Assembly: GCA_000467715.1 (NCBI GenBank)
Contig: AJFK01000780.1
Span: forward strand, 62,001-126,000
Direction of reading: 5' to 3'
Length of the DNA stretch: 64,000 nucleotides
DNA from: Hysterium pulicare CBS 123377
Lineage: Eukaryota > Ascomycota > Dothideomycetes > Hysteriales > Hysteriaceae
The notes beneath the pieces were generated by a model that saw only the letters and a program-made list of their open reading frames with translations, was not told where the DNA came from and ran no database searches. Shown here piece after piece: positions 11,810-23,396 of the stretch; within the stretch, counting starts at the first letter, position 1, and each line of letters begins with the position of its first letter. Position numbers and translations under genes: made by a program.

Positions 11810-13323
11810 TGGTCACAATCGGCAGTCACGGCCATATTGGCGTTTTTGGGAGCGTGTTGTCCCATTATAGTCGACGAGAAGAAGCATTGATGATGAATTG
11901 ATTTCTGTATACAATTACATATTCAATGCGTTTTTGAGGAAAACATACGATAAAGTTAGATCCCTTTCTTTCCGCATAGTTGGGCAGTTGGTATTTACGT
12001 TTACGTTTTCCCTTGTATGTATGTATGTAAACTGTAGCTTCTAAGAACATGTCATCACCATAAAGTACTCTGCCCTCTTTCCTCCTCCTTCGAAATCTCG
12101 ACGCAACTAAGCCCGCTTCTCACGCCATCGATTCGTTTCGGCTCACGTATGTAAATTCCCTCACACGAAACTGAGGTGATTTGACGAGCGACATGCCAGG
12201 AGCCGTGTACGTAAGAAACTGCAAACGCTCACAGAACCCCAAGACCTTCCAAGGCCCCCGGAAACTGCGGAACTCAGGGCCCAAGAGAAGCGGGCAGCTG
12301 TCACATCTCACGCTCATCACACTTCCCTTCCCATGGCTCAGCGAAGGAAAAACCAGATCCCCATCTCATCCTCCCCAATTCTACCAGTGAATGAGTGAGT
12401 GAGTGAGGGGGAGTGCAAAGTCTATGTACATAACATACATATACACACCCCGGAGTCCTACTCCGACACCACCAACCCCGCCTCCCCTCCGTCGCCGTCC
12501 CGCCTTCATTGGTCCCCCGCAGCAGGGAAAGCTTCTAGTTGGTGTGATGGACCCATGGTTTGGTTGGGGTGCATTGCATACGCATTACCTAGGTTAGTGG
12601 CAAATCCCGTAGCCCAGGTAGGTACTCTACTCTGCTTGTACGGTGCGCGGGTTCTGGAATGTTGTGGAGGTGGAGGTGGGGAGAGAGAGCTATATTAGTC
12701 CGAGGGGACTACTGTACGCACCCCGCATTCTTTGAGCTGGGAGCTGAGGGGCGCATTGAGCTAGACTGTGAGCATTGTTGGGAGTTTGGGTTAGAGGTTT
12801 TCTTTGTTGGAGGGCGGTTGAGGAGGTTCGTTGCTGTTTGGTAGGGATTTGCATGGCTTTGGCATTGGGAGTAGTAGTAGTTGCTGAATTGATAGAAGCA
12901 TAGATAGAATTGGATTCGTGATTTGGGTTTTCATAGCTAGTTCACAATGTAACGTATCTGTTGATACATCCAGAAAATACTGTAGGTACAAATACAAGAA
13001 TTTTCAGCTGAAGCCCAAGATAGATGTGCCAGCGCCGGTTGTAAATGCTAGCGCCGCCGCCTTGGGGATATAATATGTCTTGATAAGCTCGGATCAAGGC
13101 TCCGAGTCCAATCGCATGAATCAATCACTAAAACGCCAATAGCACCACGAGCTTTGATCTCTCCGCACCCAGGAAAGAGGAGAAAACGCTCATCCCTCAC
13201 AATACTCCGAATATTCCATGCAAGGAAGGACGGTGATGTCGAATGATAGGAGTCGGCGTGGTGGTGGTGGTATATGGATATTATTGCATCGCCCAACGAG
13301 TCGAGAAAACTCGCTTGCTTTGC
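11810..13323. other. Intergenic region with GAGT microsatellite
   Basis: About 1.5 kb between the convergent zinc transporter gene and the small unknown gene at 13.3 kb. It contains a short (GAGT)n tract at 12393-12407, a GTAT tract near 12015 and an ACCTAGGT palindrome at 12587-12594. The open frames are short and low-complexity; none looks like a gene. Confidence 0.5.
12393..12407. repeat. GAGT microsatellite
   Basis: About 3.75 tandem copies of GAGT. It lies in non-coding sequence with no visible role. Confidence 0.7.
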
Positions 13324-13913
13324 TCAAGGAAAGTGCTCGGAGATACTCTTGGCCATCTCGCTATCCATGCTGCTCCTGTGTCTCCTCTGCCGTCTTATCT
13401 CATGCTCGGCATCCATTAGTTTCGCTTGGATCCAAGTGCGATACTTGTCGTCGTGTCTTGCACTCTCCGTGTTCAGCAGGTCCGTTAACGTGGCTTTGAT
13501 TTGCTGGTTGATTTCGTATAGCCTTTGATCATCCTCTGACCTTGGCTCGTCGATGCTGTTGCGGCGGCTGTAGCCTGAGTTGATGGGGATGGGATAGGCG
13601 GACATGGCGTGTGGAGAAGTAGCAGAGAAAGGGGGCTCCGGTGTCCAGGATGAAGAGTAAGTTGGTCGAGAGGCTGTTGGCGAGGAGGAGAGAGATCGGA
13701 ATTCGGGAGATGAGGCTGTCATTGGAGAGGGTGCGGGTATTTGGAGAGAGAGACGACGACGGAGAACTTCTTGCTGGCTTGAGAGGAGCTGGTATTTTTG
13801 CATGGTGTCGTCCTGATGAGTACTGTTAGAAGGCCGTTCCATTGAGCGTATGGTTCCATAGCGGAGGGATGACTTACTTCTCCGATGTTCATTGCTGGTG
13901 AGGGCATCATCAT
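13324..13913 (-). CDS. Conserved-looking small Ser/Pro-rich protein with C-terminal helix
   Basis: A 174-residue protein of unknown function. The start is a triple Met (MMMPSPAMNIGE) in a 36-bp first exon; the intron at 13813-13877 joins it in frame to DDTMQKYQLLSSQQEVLRRR. The middle is Ser/Pro-rich and probably disordered, with RRNS as a possible basophilic kinase site. The last ~75 residues (from EDDQRLYEINQQIKATLTDL) are charged and likely helical, ending in an Arg-rich stretch (HEIRRQRRHRSSMDSEM) and SISEHFP. There is no signal peptide or membrane segment. A clean two-exon structure, consistent splice sites and the composition support a real gene. The Met-rich start looks familiar from other fungal hypotheticals, but I cannot assign a role. 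Confidence 0.75.
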
Positions 13914-16264
13914 TTTTCTTGAAGGCTGATTGAGTCCAGAAGTTTTTCGGTGTAGTGAGACTTTCTTTTTCAGCTTTCTGGGGAGAAGCGGGGTGTGGAG
14001 GTTCTAGATATATTGTACTGATAAGGCGTTGAGAGCGAGAATTGGTACAAGCCTGTTTAACTCTGGGGTTGACCCGGGGTCCAGCGCAAGTATGCAGCAG
14101 CTATATGCAGAGCTATGTTTGGGTGCGGGATTCGGTTGGTTGGCCGAGCCGATGCCTCGCAGGTGTTGAGGTGATTTTAGAGGGGACGTTCCGGAAATGG
14201 GGTGATGAACACGAATGCGGTGGTGTGGAAGTAACGCGACGCACGATTTGCTTTAGCCTTTCAGCTTTCCCTAGCTTCTTCGTAAGTCGAATGGATGAGG
14301 GTTGAAAAGCCGGTGCCTGCGAGTATTTATCGAGTAACAAGAATACCCGGCATTCTCACTCTCCTCCTGAAACAGGCCATGACGTTTTCTCAATGAGGGA
14401 TAATGTTACAACTTTTCCCTCGACATCAGTGCTTCCACGGGGGCCCAACAAGGCAGAGGCAGGAAGCAGGGACAAGCAATCCTGCCTCGATTCATACAAG
14501 AATCCAAGAGTACTTGGGACGGCTAATGCTGCCAACTTTTTGCAATCTGGCCAAAGAAACCCCGAGTTCTTCCTTGGAAAAAGTATCCAGTTGCTGATTG
14601 GACACCCCCCGTACTGTCTCCTCCGAAACAAGGCCAAACCGTTGTGTCAGCTCCCGCAAACGTCACCGAAGACTCAACGCAGGCTGAAGCGATCTTCCGA
14701 TTTCTTTCCATCCACGGCGGTGCATCGCGATCCCGTTTTTTGTTCCTGGCTATCACTGAAAAGGGTATTGATCCTCTGCGCGACATCTCGACTTCACATT
14801 GTGCAATGCTGTTATTCTCTTCCGGACGGAGGACTCGCGGCTTTACGTCGCTGTGATATCAGATATCGCATACAATATCAGAGCATTGTCGTGTGCGTTG
14901 AACAAGAGATAATGAAGTGGCGATGACGTTGTAGAGAGTCGCGTTTCTGCCCGACAATCCTTACGATCATCCTTTTCCATTCGGTGCACGGAACTTCTCG
15001 AGCATTCTGGAATGTCATCTTTGTCACAGATTGCCATATCGGGAAAACGAGGGAGTGAAGTCATGATTCAATCTATCCGCTATCAAGTCATATACGCGAA
15101 AGTCAGGCCGGGACTGAGGCCAGTTGTTATTATTTTAGCCGCATGGTAGTAAGTACCGCAAGGCTTCGCCTTGTTTTACTGCTATTTCACCATGCTCGTA
15201 CCCAAGATCAGCCTTAAAAAAACAGGGACAGAGCACGTTGTGTTGGGTGTGGCTGAGACCGCGCTTCTTGTTCCGAGACCATTTCATCATACTCTTGCGC
15301 CACACAACTGATACATCGCTATGCATGTTTCGCGGAATCGCTTATACAATCCTTTACACCTCCACGTGGTTAAATTTTCTCCAACAGATTCGTTTCAGGC
15401 CGCAGGGCTTAGTCAAGCTTCGAGAGTTGCCATCAAGCTGACGTATGTCGGACAAAGGCTCAGCACATCTTCAACACGGACAATCAAGAGAAGTCCATCT
15501 CCGGGTAAGCAGAAGCTCCCGCTTTGGAATCGGATAGGCCCATCAGTGCTACCTGGAAAGTATCTCGCTCAGTGATTGTGGACATGAAAGTCGACTTCCG
15601 CTATTCCTGCTGCCATCCTCTCGATCCTCGACGTGGCAGCCTCCATGTCATGCTACTTGATGCCAAGCCTTCGGTATGCAATGACAACTGGGCGCGGAAC
15701 TTCCTAGCAAGTTTACTAGGCATTTTGATGGTCGTCATTATAGGGCTATTATTCGAAAATTTGCTCGTTCTGCATACTACGTGATCTACGAGCTTGGGTG
15801 GTGGTAAATGTGACATCGCGCTTGGACCGCTCTGAACAGGTAGTGGCTGATCTCCCAAGAAACAGCAAAATTTACCCCAGGTGCGACGATAGTTATCAGG
15901 GAAAGTGTTGTTTGAGCCATTGAAGGTTTCTCCCACGATAAACCCTCGGACGCCGATAAATGTTCGAAGAGGTACATCCATAAGCCGATTGAAATGTAAA
16001 TGCCTCCGTTCGGTAATCGAAGGAACTTGAAAACTCAGCCAGCTCATGTCGCAGCGTATCGTTTCTTCTATTTGTGCTGATTTCCCCGGATCGGAATCGT
16101 TGAGGGTTTTGGCTTCCCGAGTATTCTAGACATTCGAGGGTGACAACGCCGGATGGCTAGTATCACTACAATCATTATGGCTCATGCGACGAGGTCGCAC
16201 AGAGAGTCGAGGTGAGCTAGGCGTTTCTTCTGGTATCTCAGTCTCCCGCATAAGAACCTTCCCT
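13914..16264. other. Intergenic region, no supported gene
   Basis: About 2.35 kb containing several open frames of 60-180 codons on both strands. I recognise no domain, signal peptide or consistent intron structure. The 148-codon minus frame at 15601-16047 is the most gene-like by composition but is not convincing. No RNA gene or repeat was seen. Confidence 0.45.
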
Positions 16265-16912
16265 TCACCCTTGTTCTTTCTGACGTTCGGTCCAGAAGCC
16301 TTTCCCATAGCTGACCAGAATCTCTTGGCCTTTGGCAATGCCTTTCGATCTTTTACCGCTCTTCCCGGCACTGAGGACAAACACCGCCATGATCTTTTCA
16401 GCTTTGCCTTTCCCAATGTCTGTCCAAATGTCCTTAAACTCGGCATTCGGTCCGGGCGGTCCAACTCCTCGATAATCGTTAATAAACCGCGCCTCGTTAC
16501 CCATCTTTGAAGCATCTACCCCGACACTAAGCTCACGATCGAGCGACAGGTCATAATCGGAGGTTTCATCAACTTCTGTTTTGTCATGCACAAATCCAAA
16601 ATATGGAATAATCAAAGAAGCCGGTGGGAGTTGTTGAGTAGCAAAAAGACCATACTGGCCGTGAGCAGGATGTGATGAATTTGAGATTGGAGTTATCTTG
16701 ACATTATGACATGGCCCCAAGGATTGTTTATGTAGTTCTTGTGAACCCGAATTGGCCTTGGGAATGACAAGAGCTTTAGCGACGTCTCTCGCGAGTTTCT
16801 TGGAATAGACTGGTGAACGTAGATATACGACTCTTGAAGGCCAGCCTTTGGGTATGCCTTGAGCCGATGACGCGGCAGTCTGCGAGTCAACTGTTTGTTG
16901 CTTGCGCGGCAT
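16265..16912 (-). CDS. Small SET-domain protein (putative protein lysine methyltransferase)
   Basis: A 215-residue single-exon protein consisting almost entirely of a SET fold, which transfers methyl from S-adenosylmethionine to protein lysines. The N-SET part is HGQYGLFATQQLPPASLIIP (about residue 83 on), the GxGxFA-type strand with the Gly replaced. The cofactor and substrate core is NEARFINDYRGVGPPGPNAE, a variant of the RFxNHxxxPN motif in which the usual His is Asp. GIAKGQEILVSYGKGFW corresponds to the C-terminal GEELxxxYG and Tyr segment. No pre-SET or post-SET Cys cluster is present, so histone specificity cannot be assigned. The substrate is unknown. It could be a divergent or weakly active SET protein. 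Confidence 0.8.
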   Translation of the reverse strand: MPRKQQTVDSQTAASSAQGIPKGWPSRVVYLRSPVYSKKLARDVAKALVIPKANSGSQELHKQSLGPCHNVKITPISNSSHPAHGQYGLFATQQLPPASLIIPYFGFVHDKTEVDETSDYDLSLDRELSVGVDASKMGNEARFINDYRGVGPPGPNAEFKDIWTDIGKGKAEKIMAVFVLSAGKSGKRSKGIAKGQEILVSYGKGFWTERQKEQG

Positions 16913-18951
16913 CTTGAGAGAGTGACCGGAGATCGCAGACTAGTAGAGTAGAATGCATGCAAAGAGGGAGAGTGTTCACGGTTAGTTGTGAGGCTCTGAA
17001 GCGATTGGTAAGACATCTATAGCAAGATGCGTCCGAATAAGTTGCTGAATATGTTTTTGCTGAGTTGACAAAATTGGATTCCTAGATAGGTCGATGGAAG
17101 GAGAATTTTCTTATTCTGTTGTTCCGTATTCGTATTCGCGATGCAAGCTGCAAGCGCTGTCAATGTGGATCGAGAGACATTGCTTATAGATGAGAGACAA
17201 GTCTGGCGGTAACCTGAGTATCTCTATCGGTGCACCGTGTTTGTGGGGGCCTAGGGGGTGAGTTCGCTTAATATTCGAGCACGCACTATCGAAAGTTGAA
17301 GCTCCCAAGTGCGAGACTGCTGAAGCACGCGCTCATTGTTGTTGTCCATTGCCAAACAAAGTAATGCGTCGTGTGAGTAGTGAGCCTGGACGTGTTATTC
17401 ATATGGTGCTTGTGGTGGAAGCAGCCACGCGTGTCTCATTTCCGAACTCGAAGCACTACGAAAGCCGTGGCGCAGTATAGGCGTTCGGTTAGGAGAACGT
17501 GGAGGTCGCAGGGACGCCAGGACAGCAGGACGGTTCATGCAAAAAATGCAGAAAAGCGGCGCGTGGAGACAACCCCAGGTCCTCTTGTCATTGGACGGAA
17601 CCAGAGTATCGAATCAGTGCGCCGGGAGAGGAGAACACAACCACTTCACTGTTCGGCCCAGGACGGAATAGTAGACGCCTCAGCATGCAATTTGCGCAAG
17701 TTCAGCGCAGTCTTAGACGCGTGGTCGACTCGAGCTGCCTCGACTCTCGAGAACCACCCGCAGGAGTCTCGCAGTTTTTTCATTTGTCGCAGAGGCACGT
17801 TCAGCAGCATCTCCGTTGTGCGATGATTACTACCCTTTTCGCGTTGGCAGCTCTTCGCTGTAATATGCAGGAACCCGCTGCCCCTTACTTTTGTCCCCAC
17901 CACCAACCGACTCGACCAGACCAGTATGGCTCCATGCACACGCCGCAAACGAGCTTTCTTTCATTGAAGAAAAAGAAGCGATGAACAAGCTCCTATTTTT
18001 GGTTTTATGCCGAGCTATCGTTCGTTTGTTAACAACGGTCGCTGACCCCACGGCGGAACACGGCGGAAATGTCTTACGGGGAGCATGGCGGCTCATGGAC
18101 CTGCCAAGGTCTACACTAAACCGATCTGCCTTAGGATATGATGGCCTCCAAACTCTCGATGCTGATAAGAGAATGCTAATAATAAGATCAAGTCAACAGA
18201 CGGACTGCATCTAGTGTATTTCTTGCTGTGCCGTACTCTCTGGCGCAGCAGCAGTGGAACAGTCAAAGACAGCCTCGAGATCATGTGGCACCGATTTTGT
18301 GCGTCACACAGCTGTATTCACAAAGCACTTGTGCTCGCAAGATGGCTGAGTAAGTGTGCTAGACCGGGCGGTTGCGCACTGGATCGCGGTGTAATTTGCT
18401 CCATTCTAGGACAAGCGCAAGGGGACAGATGCGCACTGTGCCGTCTGTGCATAGGTGTCGCCTCACCCCATGCCCGAACTTGGCGATTGATATTGGATTG
18501 CAATTTCGTTTGAGTCGGCCAACTCCAACGCTGATAGGAAAGTGGCAGCATGTGTCAATAAACAACCCGGATGGCGGCCCTGTCGCTTCAACTTCCGCCT
18601 TATCAACCCTCCCCCCTTTTCCGTATCTTCTGGCTGGCGTCTCCCCAACAGCGCCATGGCCACAGCCAACGACATGGGAACGAGTGCAACGTCCAATGAT
18701 CACCCCGACTGTGGAGCCTCCTACTGGCTACGCTGCTTGGCTAGCCCAGACTGGTGAACGTGCAGGCCTGCTTCATATAAGAACTCTGAACAGCTCTTCT
18801 CACACCCTTCTCTCTTTCTCCTCACCACACACTCACTTACAACTAATACTACACCGGTTTTTGCCGATTTCACTCGTTTAATCAACGCCAACTACGATCC
18901 CCAACGCCCTTTACCAACGTCTTCCCAACGTAAATACTTAATACTATCAAA
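16913..18951. other. Divergent intergenic region upstream of SET and GPI-protein genes
   Basis: About 2.0 kb between divergent start codons. Open frames on either strand are short and unrecognised. The right end is the promoter of the GPI-protein gene, with a TATA box at 18774 and a C/T-rich leader. I see nothing else supportable. Confidence 0.45.
18774..18781 (+). promoter_or_regulatory. TATA box of the GPI-protein gene
   Basis: CATATAAG lies 171 bp upstream of the ATG and is followed at about 18795-18830 by a strong pyrimidine tract (TCTTCTCACACCCTTCTCTC), the usual arrangement in highly transcribed fungal genes. Confidence 0.55.
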
Positions 18952-19484
18952 ATGCGTTTCTCCACTGCCGTCGCTGCCACTGCCGCACTCGTTGCTGGCG
19001 CCAATGCCTGGGGCAACTCCACCGGCCCAGTCTACACCACCGAGGTTGTGACCGCCTACACCACCTACTGCCCGGAGGCTACTGAGATCACCCACGGTGC
19101 GCAGACCTACACCGTCACCGAGGCCACCACCCTCACCATTACCAACTGCCCATGCACGATCACCAAGCCCGTGAGCAGCGCCGTTGTCACCAGCTGCACT
19201 AGGTATGTTGAAGGATTTCCGGGTCAATTGAACGCATTCTAACAAACCCCAGCACCCCGGTCCCAGTTGTCCCAGTCACCTCTGTCGCCCCAGTTTCCTC
19301 TGCTGCCCCAGTCTACAGCTCCGCACCGTGGGGCAACTCCACCGCACCAGCCTATACTCCTCCCCCAACCGGTACTGGTGCCTACACCGCCCCCGTTGCC
19401 ACCTTCACTGGTGCTGCCAACAAGGCTTTCGCTGCCTCCGGTGCCGGTCTTGCTGCCGTTCTCGGTTTCGCTGCTCTTTTGTAA
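18952..19484 (+). CDS. GPI-anchored cell-wall protein, CCG-6/MMC-like
   Basis: A 160-residue secreted wall protein with one intron (19203-19252). Residues 1-19 form a signal peptide (MRFSTAVAATAALVAGANA). The mature part begins WGNSTGPVYTTEVVTAYTTY and contains the family hallmark TEATTLTITNCPCTI, shared with Neurospora clock-controlled protein 6 and related surface proteins. A Pro/Ser/Thr-rich, presumably O-glycosylated stretch follows, in which WGNSTAP repeats the start of the mature protein. The C-terminus (AFAASGAGLAAVLGFAALL) is hydrophobic, preceded by small residues as omega site, so a GPI anchor is expected. A strong TATA box and pyrimidine leader suggest high expression. Function beyond a structural or adhesive wall role is not known. 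Confidence 0.9.
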
Positions 19485-21775
19485 GCAGCTTATCCTTGGA
19501 GCGATCTCCTAAGCGTTGGGTTCTCCTGATGTTTAGGCGGTTTTCTACGGATGGATGATTGGGGATGATCTGGTTTCTCTCATGGTCAATGACTTCGGAT
19601 TCTCATCACGATTCTGCATTGGGATGGGAGTCCGGAGTCATTCTTCCAGCCTTGCGGTGCTTTCGCCTCCTGGGAGGGGATCCGCATTGAATTGTACACC
19701 TTTAATTTCTTGTTTACGCTTGGTACTTCGATTGGAAGGGCACTTGCCAAACAAACCCTGAGGGACTCTAGTGTGTGGTCTGGTGGTAATCTTCATGTTC
19801 ATAATAACTCGAGCGTATAGGTCTTTCTCTCGAATCCTGTGGGAAGAGTTTGGACAAGTTTATTAATTGACATGAGTGTTTCCACTGCTTAGCATTTCGT
19901 ACCTCTCCTGCATTTGCTGCTCGCTTTCCTGGTCGCTTTGTTCCTGGCGGCAAACGTTTATGATTGCTCGACACGCCTTTTATGGGAGTTTTTTATATTG
20001 GCCTCCCTGTTAAAATGATACCAACGCGGCGGCGGCTTATAGAATTCTATTGTTACTCTGTAGATCTCTGGCCAATTGTTCAAACCTATGCGTTGCCTGG
20101 GAAGCCAAGTTTTGGCCCAGCACCTTTCTACGTCGTCGACTGCAGTTGCTTGATGTGTTCGTGTGATGTTGCCAAACCCGATAGTGAAAAGTCTTAAGGT
20201 AAGGGATTCGAATGGCGACCCGAAAACCTGGGGTTGGCCTCTACCCCGGGAGCGGAAATTACCCTTTCAACCTGGAAGCAAATCTTGTTATGGGTGTCTG
20301 AGTCCACTATCGTTTGTTTCAGCGTGTTTTATTGTTGATTGGACGGACACGGCGTAATGACGGCTGATGGGCGCAGGGCAGGAGGAGGGACGCGAGAAAC
20401 TCGCCAAGCTCCATCTCGTGAACCGTTGGCCCTCACACATCTATTGTTATGTCTCTCAAAGGCATGAACCTCATTGTTTTCTCTTACACAAAGAGGCATT
20501 GATCGTACGATCATGCGCCTCAATGTTACTAGTATTTCCCCTATGGTGTGGCTAAAATACGGCTGACTCCCTCCAAGATGGCCACATGGTTTCTGGCTCC
20601 GGATAATTCTGTCGCCCTCAATGTTCATTCTCTCATGAATCATGTTCAACCCATGTTACCCAAATCACCGTCGAAGTGCCGTTCCTTGAGTCGTTTCTCC
20701 TTGATTCGTTTCCTGTTAAGCCAGTTCCCATGTAAAGTTTCATTCATCAGAGATCAGCGCTCGTTCATTTCATCTTTCAAGGTTTCTCAGTCATCACGCT
20801 TTAGCAGCAAGCAAGGTAACATAGCAGCCTCAAACAAAACAAAGTTGTCTAATTCACACGTCGGGTTTTACGCAAGGAGAAGACTTGTAGTACATAGGAC
20901 TTGCAGCTCTCGATGAGATGTTTCAGCTCCGAATGTTTTATGTTTCACCAGTCATTGTTTCACCTGCTGTAACACAAGTACACATCTATTTCGGCGAATG
21001 CGAAGACTTCCGGTGAAGTGCTATTCAGCTCTCGTCTCCTGGACGACAATGAAGAGCATGGTATGGGATTTGGATCAAGTTGAGTGATCGATACGATCAC
21101 AGTGGCCGTCATTATCTGTTGTACTGTCAGCCTTTCACGTCCAACCCATCAAAATAACTTGATATCTTACTTTCTGAGTCACGCTGAAGGGAACAGCTTG
21201 CCTTAAACGCATTGCACCGAATTCAAGTCATCTCTCTAGGCTAAGAGTAAAGAAATTAGTAAACGCGGGCATACCCTCCGCAAACCACAGCTACGAAAAC
21301 GATTATGTAGATGGGAATGACTGGAACTTCGAAGTATGCAAGGTAACTCATACATGTTCTCAAAAGATTACCGAAGGTTTGCCCATTATCATCTCCACTC
21401 CTAATCGTGCCCAATCCAAGCTCGTCTCATGAGATGGTAAACATTTTCATGTCGGCCTTCTCTACAGGCACAATACCTTAGCGTAGTTGTTTGTTTTCTG
21501 CAAAGAGAAGTGTCGCAACCTTTACTCCCGGGCTTCTTGTACTCCGTTGACCGCATCGTTCATTTCCTTCTTTCCCAGCTCCTATCATCGACTCTGCTTG
21601 TCTCATATCTCCATCGAGTGACCAGGAAGATAGGCGTCATCGTCACGAAGTCGCATGGCCATCAACATTCGAACTATGAATAGAGAGATTGTAGTGCAGC
21701 TTAAGTATCCAGCTAAACTTTAGGACGAAAGCGGTCAAGGGGACTCTCATTCGATCTCGCGACATATCAACCCCG
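19485..21775. other. Gene-free region downstream of the GPI-protein gene
   Basis: About 2.3 kb without a supportable gene. Frames are short and interrupted. It adjoins the lyase pseudogene and shares its eroded appearance. Confidence 0.45.
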
Positions 21776-22330
21776 TTAATACGATACTGTAATAGCAAAT
21801 AAATGGACATCCGAAGGACTATCTCCCTCACTGTAGTTCCCGACCTTGCAATAGCTTGCCGGAGCATCCAAGCCTAAAGTGCTCAAAGTCTTAAACCTAC
21901 CACCGTTGATCGCGACTTGCAGGACGTTGTTCTCGTACCGGATCTCGTACGTGAACTATGTTCCCACAACAATATTCCCAATAGACGTGAAGAGGGAGTT
22001 CCCGCCATCTTTGGTTCGCTCAAAGCCCATCACAATGTCGCCGTTGGAGTTGAAGTATTACTCGCATACTGGTTTCGATGAGAGGCTGTCGTCGATGTGG
22101 ATCTGACCAATTACTGTAGCGTGTGGACCATCATCCGGTTGCTCTACTGCGAGCGCGACTTGAAGGCAGTTTCAAAGTCAACGATCAACTTTTCTTCAGC
22201 ATCGAAAGATGCTTCTCTCATGCCGGTTACCAACGAATGCCAGGAAGCCGAAGCACCGAGTATATATGTCGCGGTGCTGCGGACTAAGCCTGTTGTTATC
22301 TGCAGGCACCACAGCGCCTTGCCTTGGCTG
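21776..22330 (-). pseudogene. Broken polysaccharide lyase family 7 (alginate lyase 2-like) gene
   Basis: The minus strand reads HATVIGQIHIDDSLSSKPV, then DIVMGFERTKDGGNSLFTSI, then FTYEIRYENNVLQVAINGG and, before the terminal TAA at 21776-21778, YCKVGNYSEGDSPSDVHLFA. This is the C-terminal half of a PL7/alginate lyase 2 beta-jelly roll, including the QIH motif holding the catalytic His and the YFKxGNYxQ-like end, where the Phe is Cys. The frame is broken by TAA (22058-22060) and TAG (21956-21958), and the upstream part (ASASWHS, KLIVDF) continues in a different frame, so a shift lies near 22165. The N-terminal signal peptide and first strands are not found. Intact relatives are secreted lyases cleaving uronate polymers. 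It lies alone in a gene-poor stretch. Confidence 0.85.
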
Positions 22331-22994
22331 TAGATGAGCAGGAAGCTTGTTGAGATGGTGATGCTGATGATGTTCTAGCTGACACACCTCCTTGGATTGT
22401 GGATAGACGCTGCAACTTTGTAAGCTTAGATTTATGCTTATCCATAACTGGTAAGGTGCTTTGGGATACGAGTTCTTACTTACTCATCTTGATTATAGGG
22501 TTGATCTACTTCTGGAAATTACAGCAGCAGTCAGGTATGTACTTCATGCGTAGTACTAAAGCGTATGAGCCTTCGATTTGGAAAGCCTTCAGCTTTTGCT
22601 TCGTGGGTCGGAGTCCTATAGGTAAGAATTCCTTGAAACATAACTTGAGGTCATAGAGAAGTAAAACGAGGTGCGAGCTTTGGATCAAGACCATTTAGAG
22701 TCTCATTTGCGAGTAACTGTACCTATTTGCCCTGGTATAGTGAAAGCGCTGAACACTGAATATACAGGAAAGCTGTTTCACTTGGGGATATTCCAGCATA
22801 TGAACGGAATCCATCTTTGATCGCTTGAAGAATCACGAACATGGTCGATCTACCAGAAAAGAGCCAGACCTCCAGACAAGTTAATTGCATTATTGTTAGA
22901 ATCTCAGATTGCTCATGCACCCGCCTAGGCATAATAGTGGATAGATAGTTCTCCTCAATTCGTAGGTACGGCCAGACTTCGGACACTGCTCCGG

Positions 22995-23010
22995 GTGGGG
23001 TTTACCCCAC
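22995..23010. promoter_or_regulatory. Inverted GTGGGG/CCCCAC pair, CreA/Mig1-like
   Basis: GTGGGG and its inverted copy CCCCAC are separated by TTTA, about 515 bp upstream of the dehydrogenase ATG. Both halves match the SYGGRG consensus of the carbon catabolite repressor CreA. Further C-rich sites follow at about 23320-23375. Binding is an inference. Confidence 0.4.
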
Positions 23011-23388
23011 CACGGGGCGTTTCTTTGTCTCGACTTGACTGCGGGCTTCCAGTATTTCGAACCGGAATCAGCATGAAATGGTAAGTTGAACGGACTGGTC
23101 TTTCAGATATCGTCGAACAAGGGCTGAATGGGAACAAAACGGGGGGGTGAGCGAGCATTTTATTCCTACCGTATTGGCCGAATATAGGTAGCTACTCGAT
23201 TCGTGCCTAATCCTAAAGGTCCTATTAGAGGTGCAAGTTAAGCTGCGGGGTTTGACTCCTGATATGTATATGCTCTATAGACTTGTATGAGTGATGTGAT
23301 AGTTGTGTCCGGGAACCATCTTCCCCCGCCGCGGCGCTATACTCTCCACCCGTCCTAGCGGTAGAGCTTTCCCGCGTACCACAATGAG

Positions 23389-23396
23389 TATATAAG
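23389..23396 (+). promoter_or_regulatory. TATA box of the alcohol dehydrogenase gene
   Basis: TATATAAG lies 128 bp before the proposed ATG, a usual distance for fungal genes of this type. Confidence 0.55.

Noticed and set aside
14393-14926. 177-codon plus-strand frame in the 14-16 kb gap
   Set aside because: Overlaps other long frames on both strands, has no recognisable motif, and reads like chance open sequence.
15601-16047. 148-codon minus-strand frame with GVRGFIVGETFNG-like stretch
   Set aside because: Slightly gene-like composition but no family match, no clear start context or introns; not enough to annotate.
22399-22990. Possible further gene relic (frames with KEFLPIGLRPTKQKL on the minus strand)
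   Set aside because: I could not connect the fragments to any family; reported only as part of the eroded interval.
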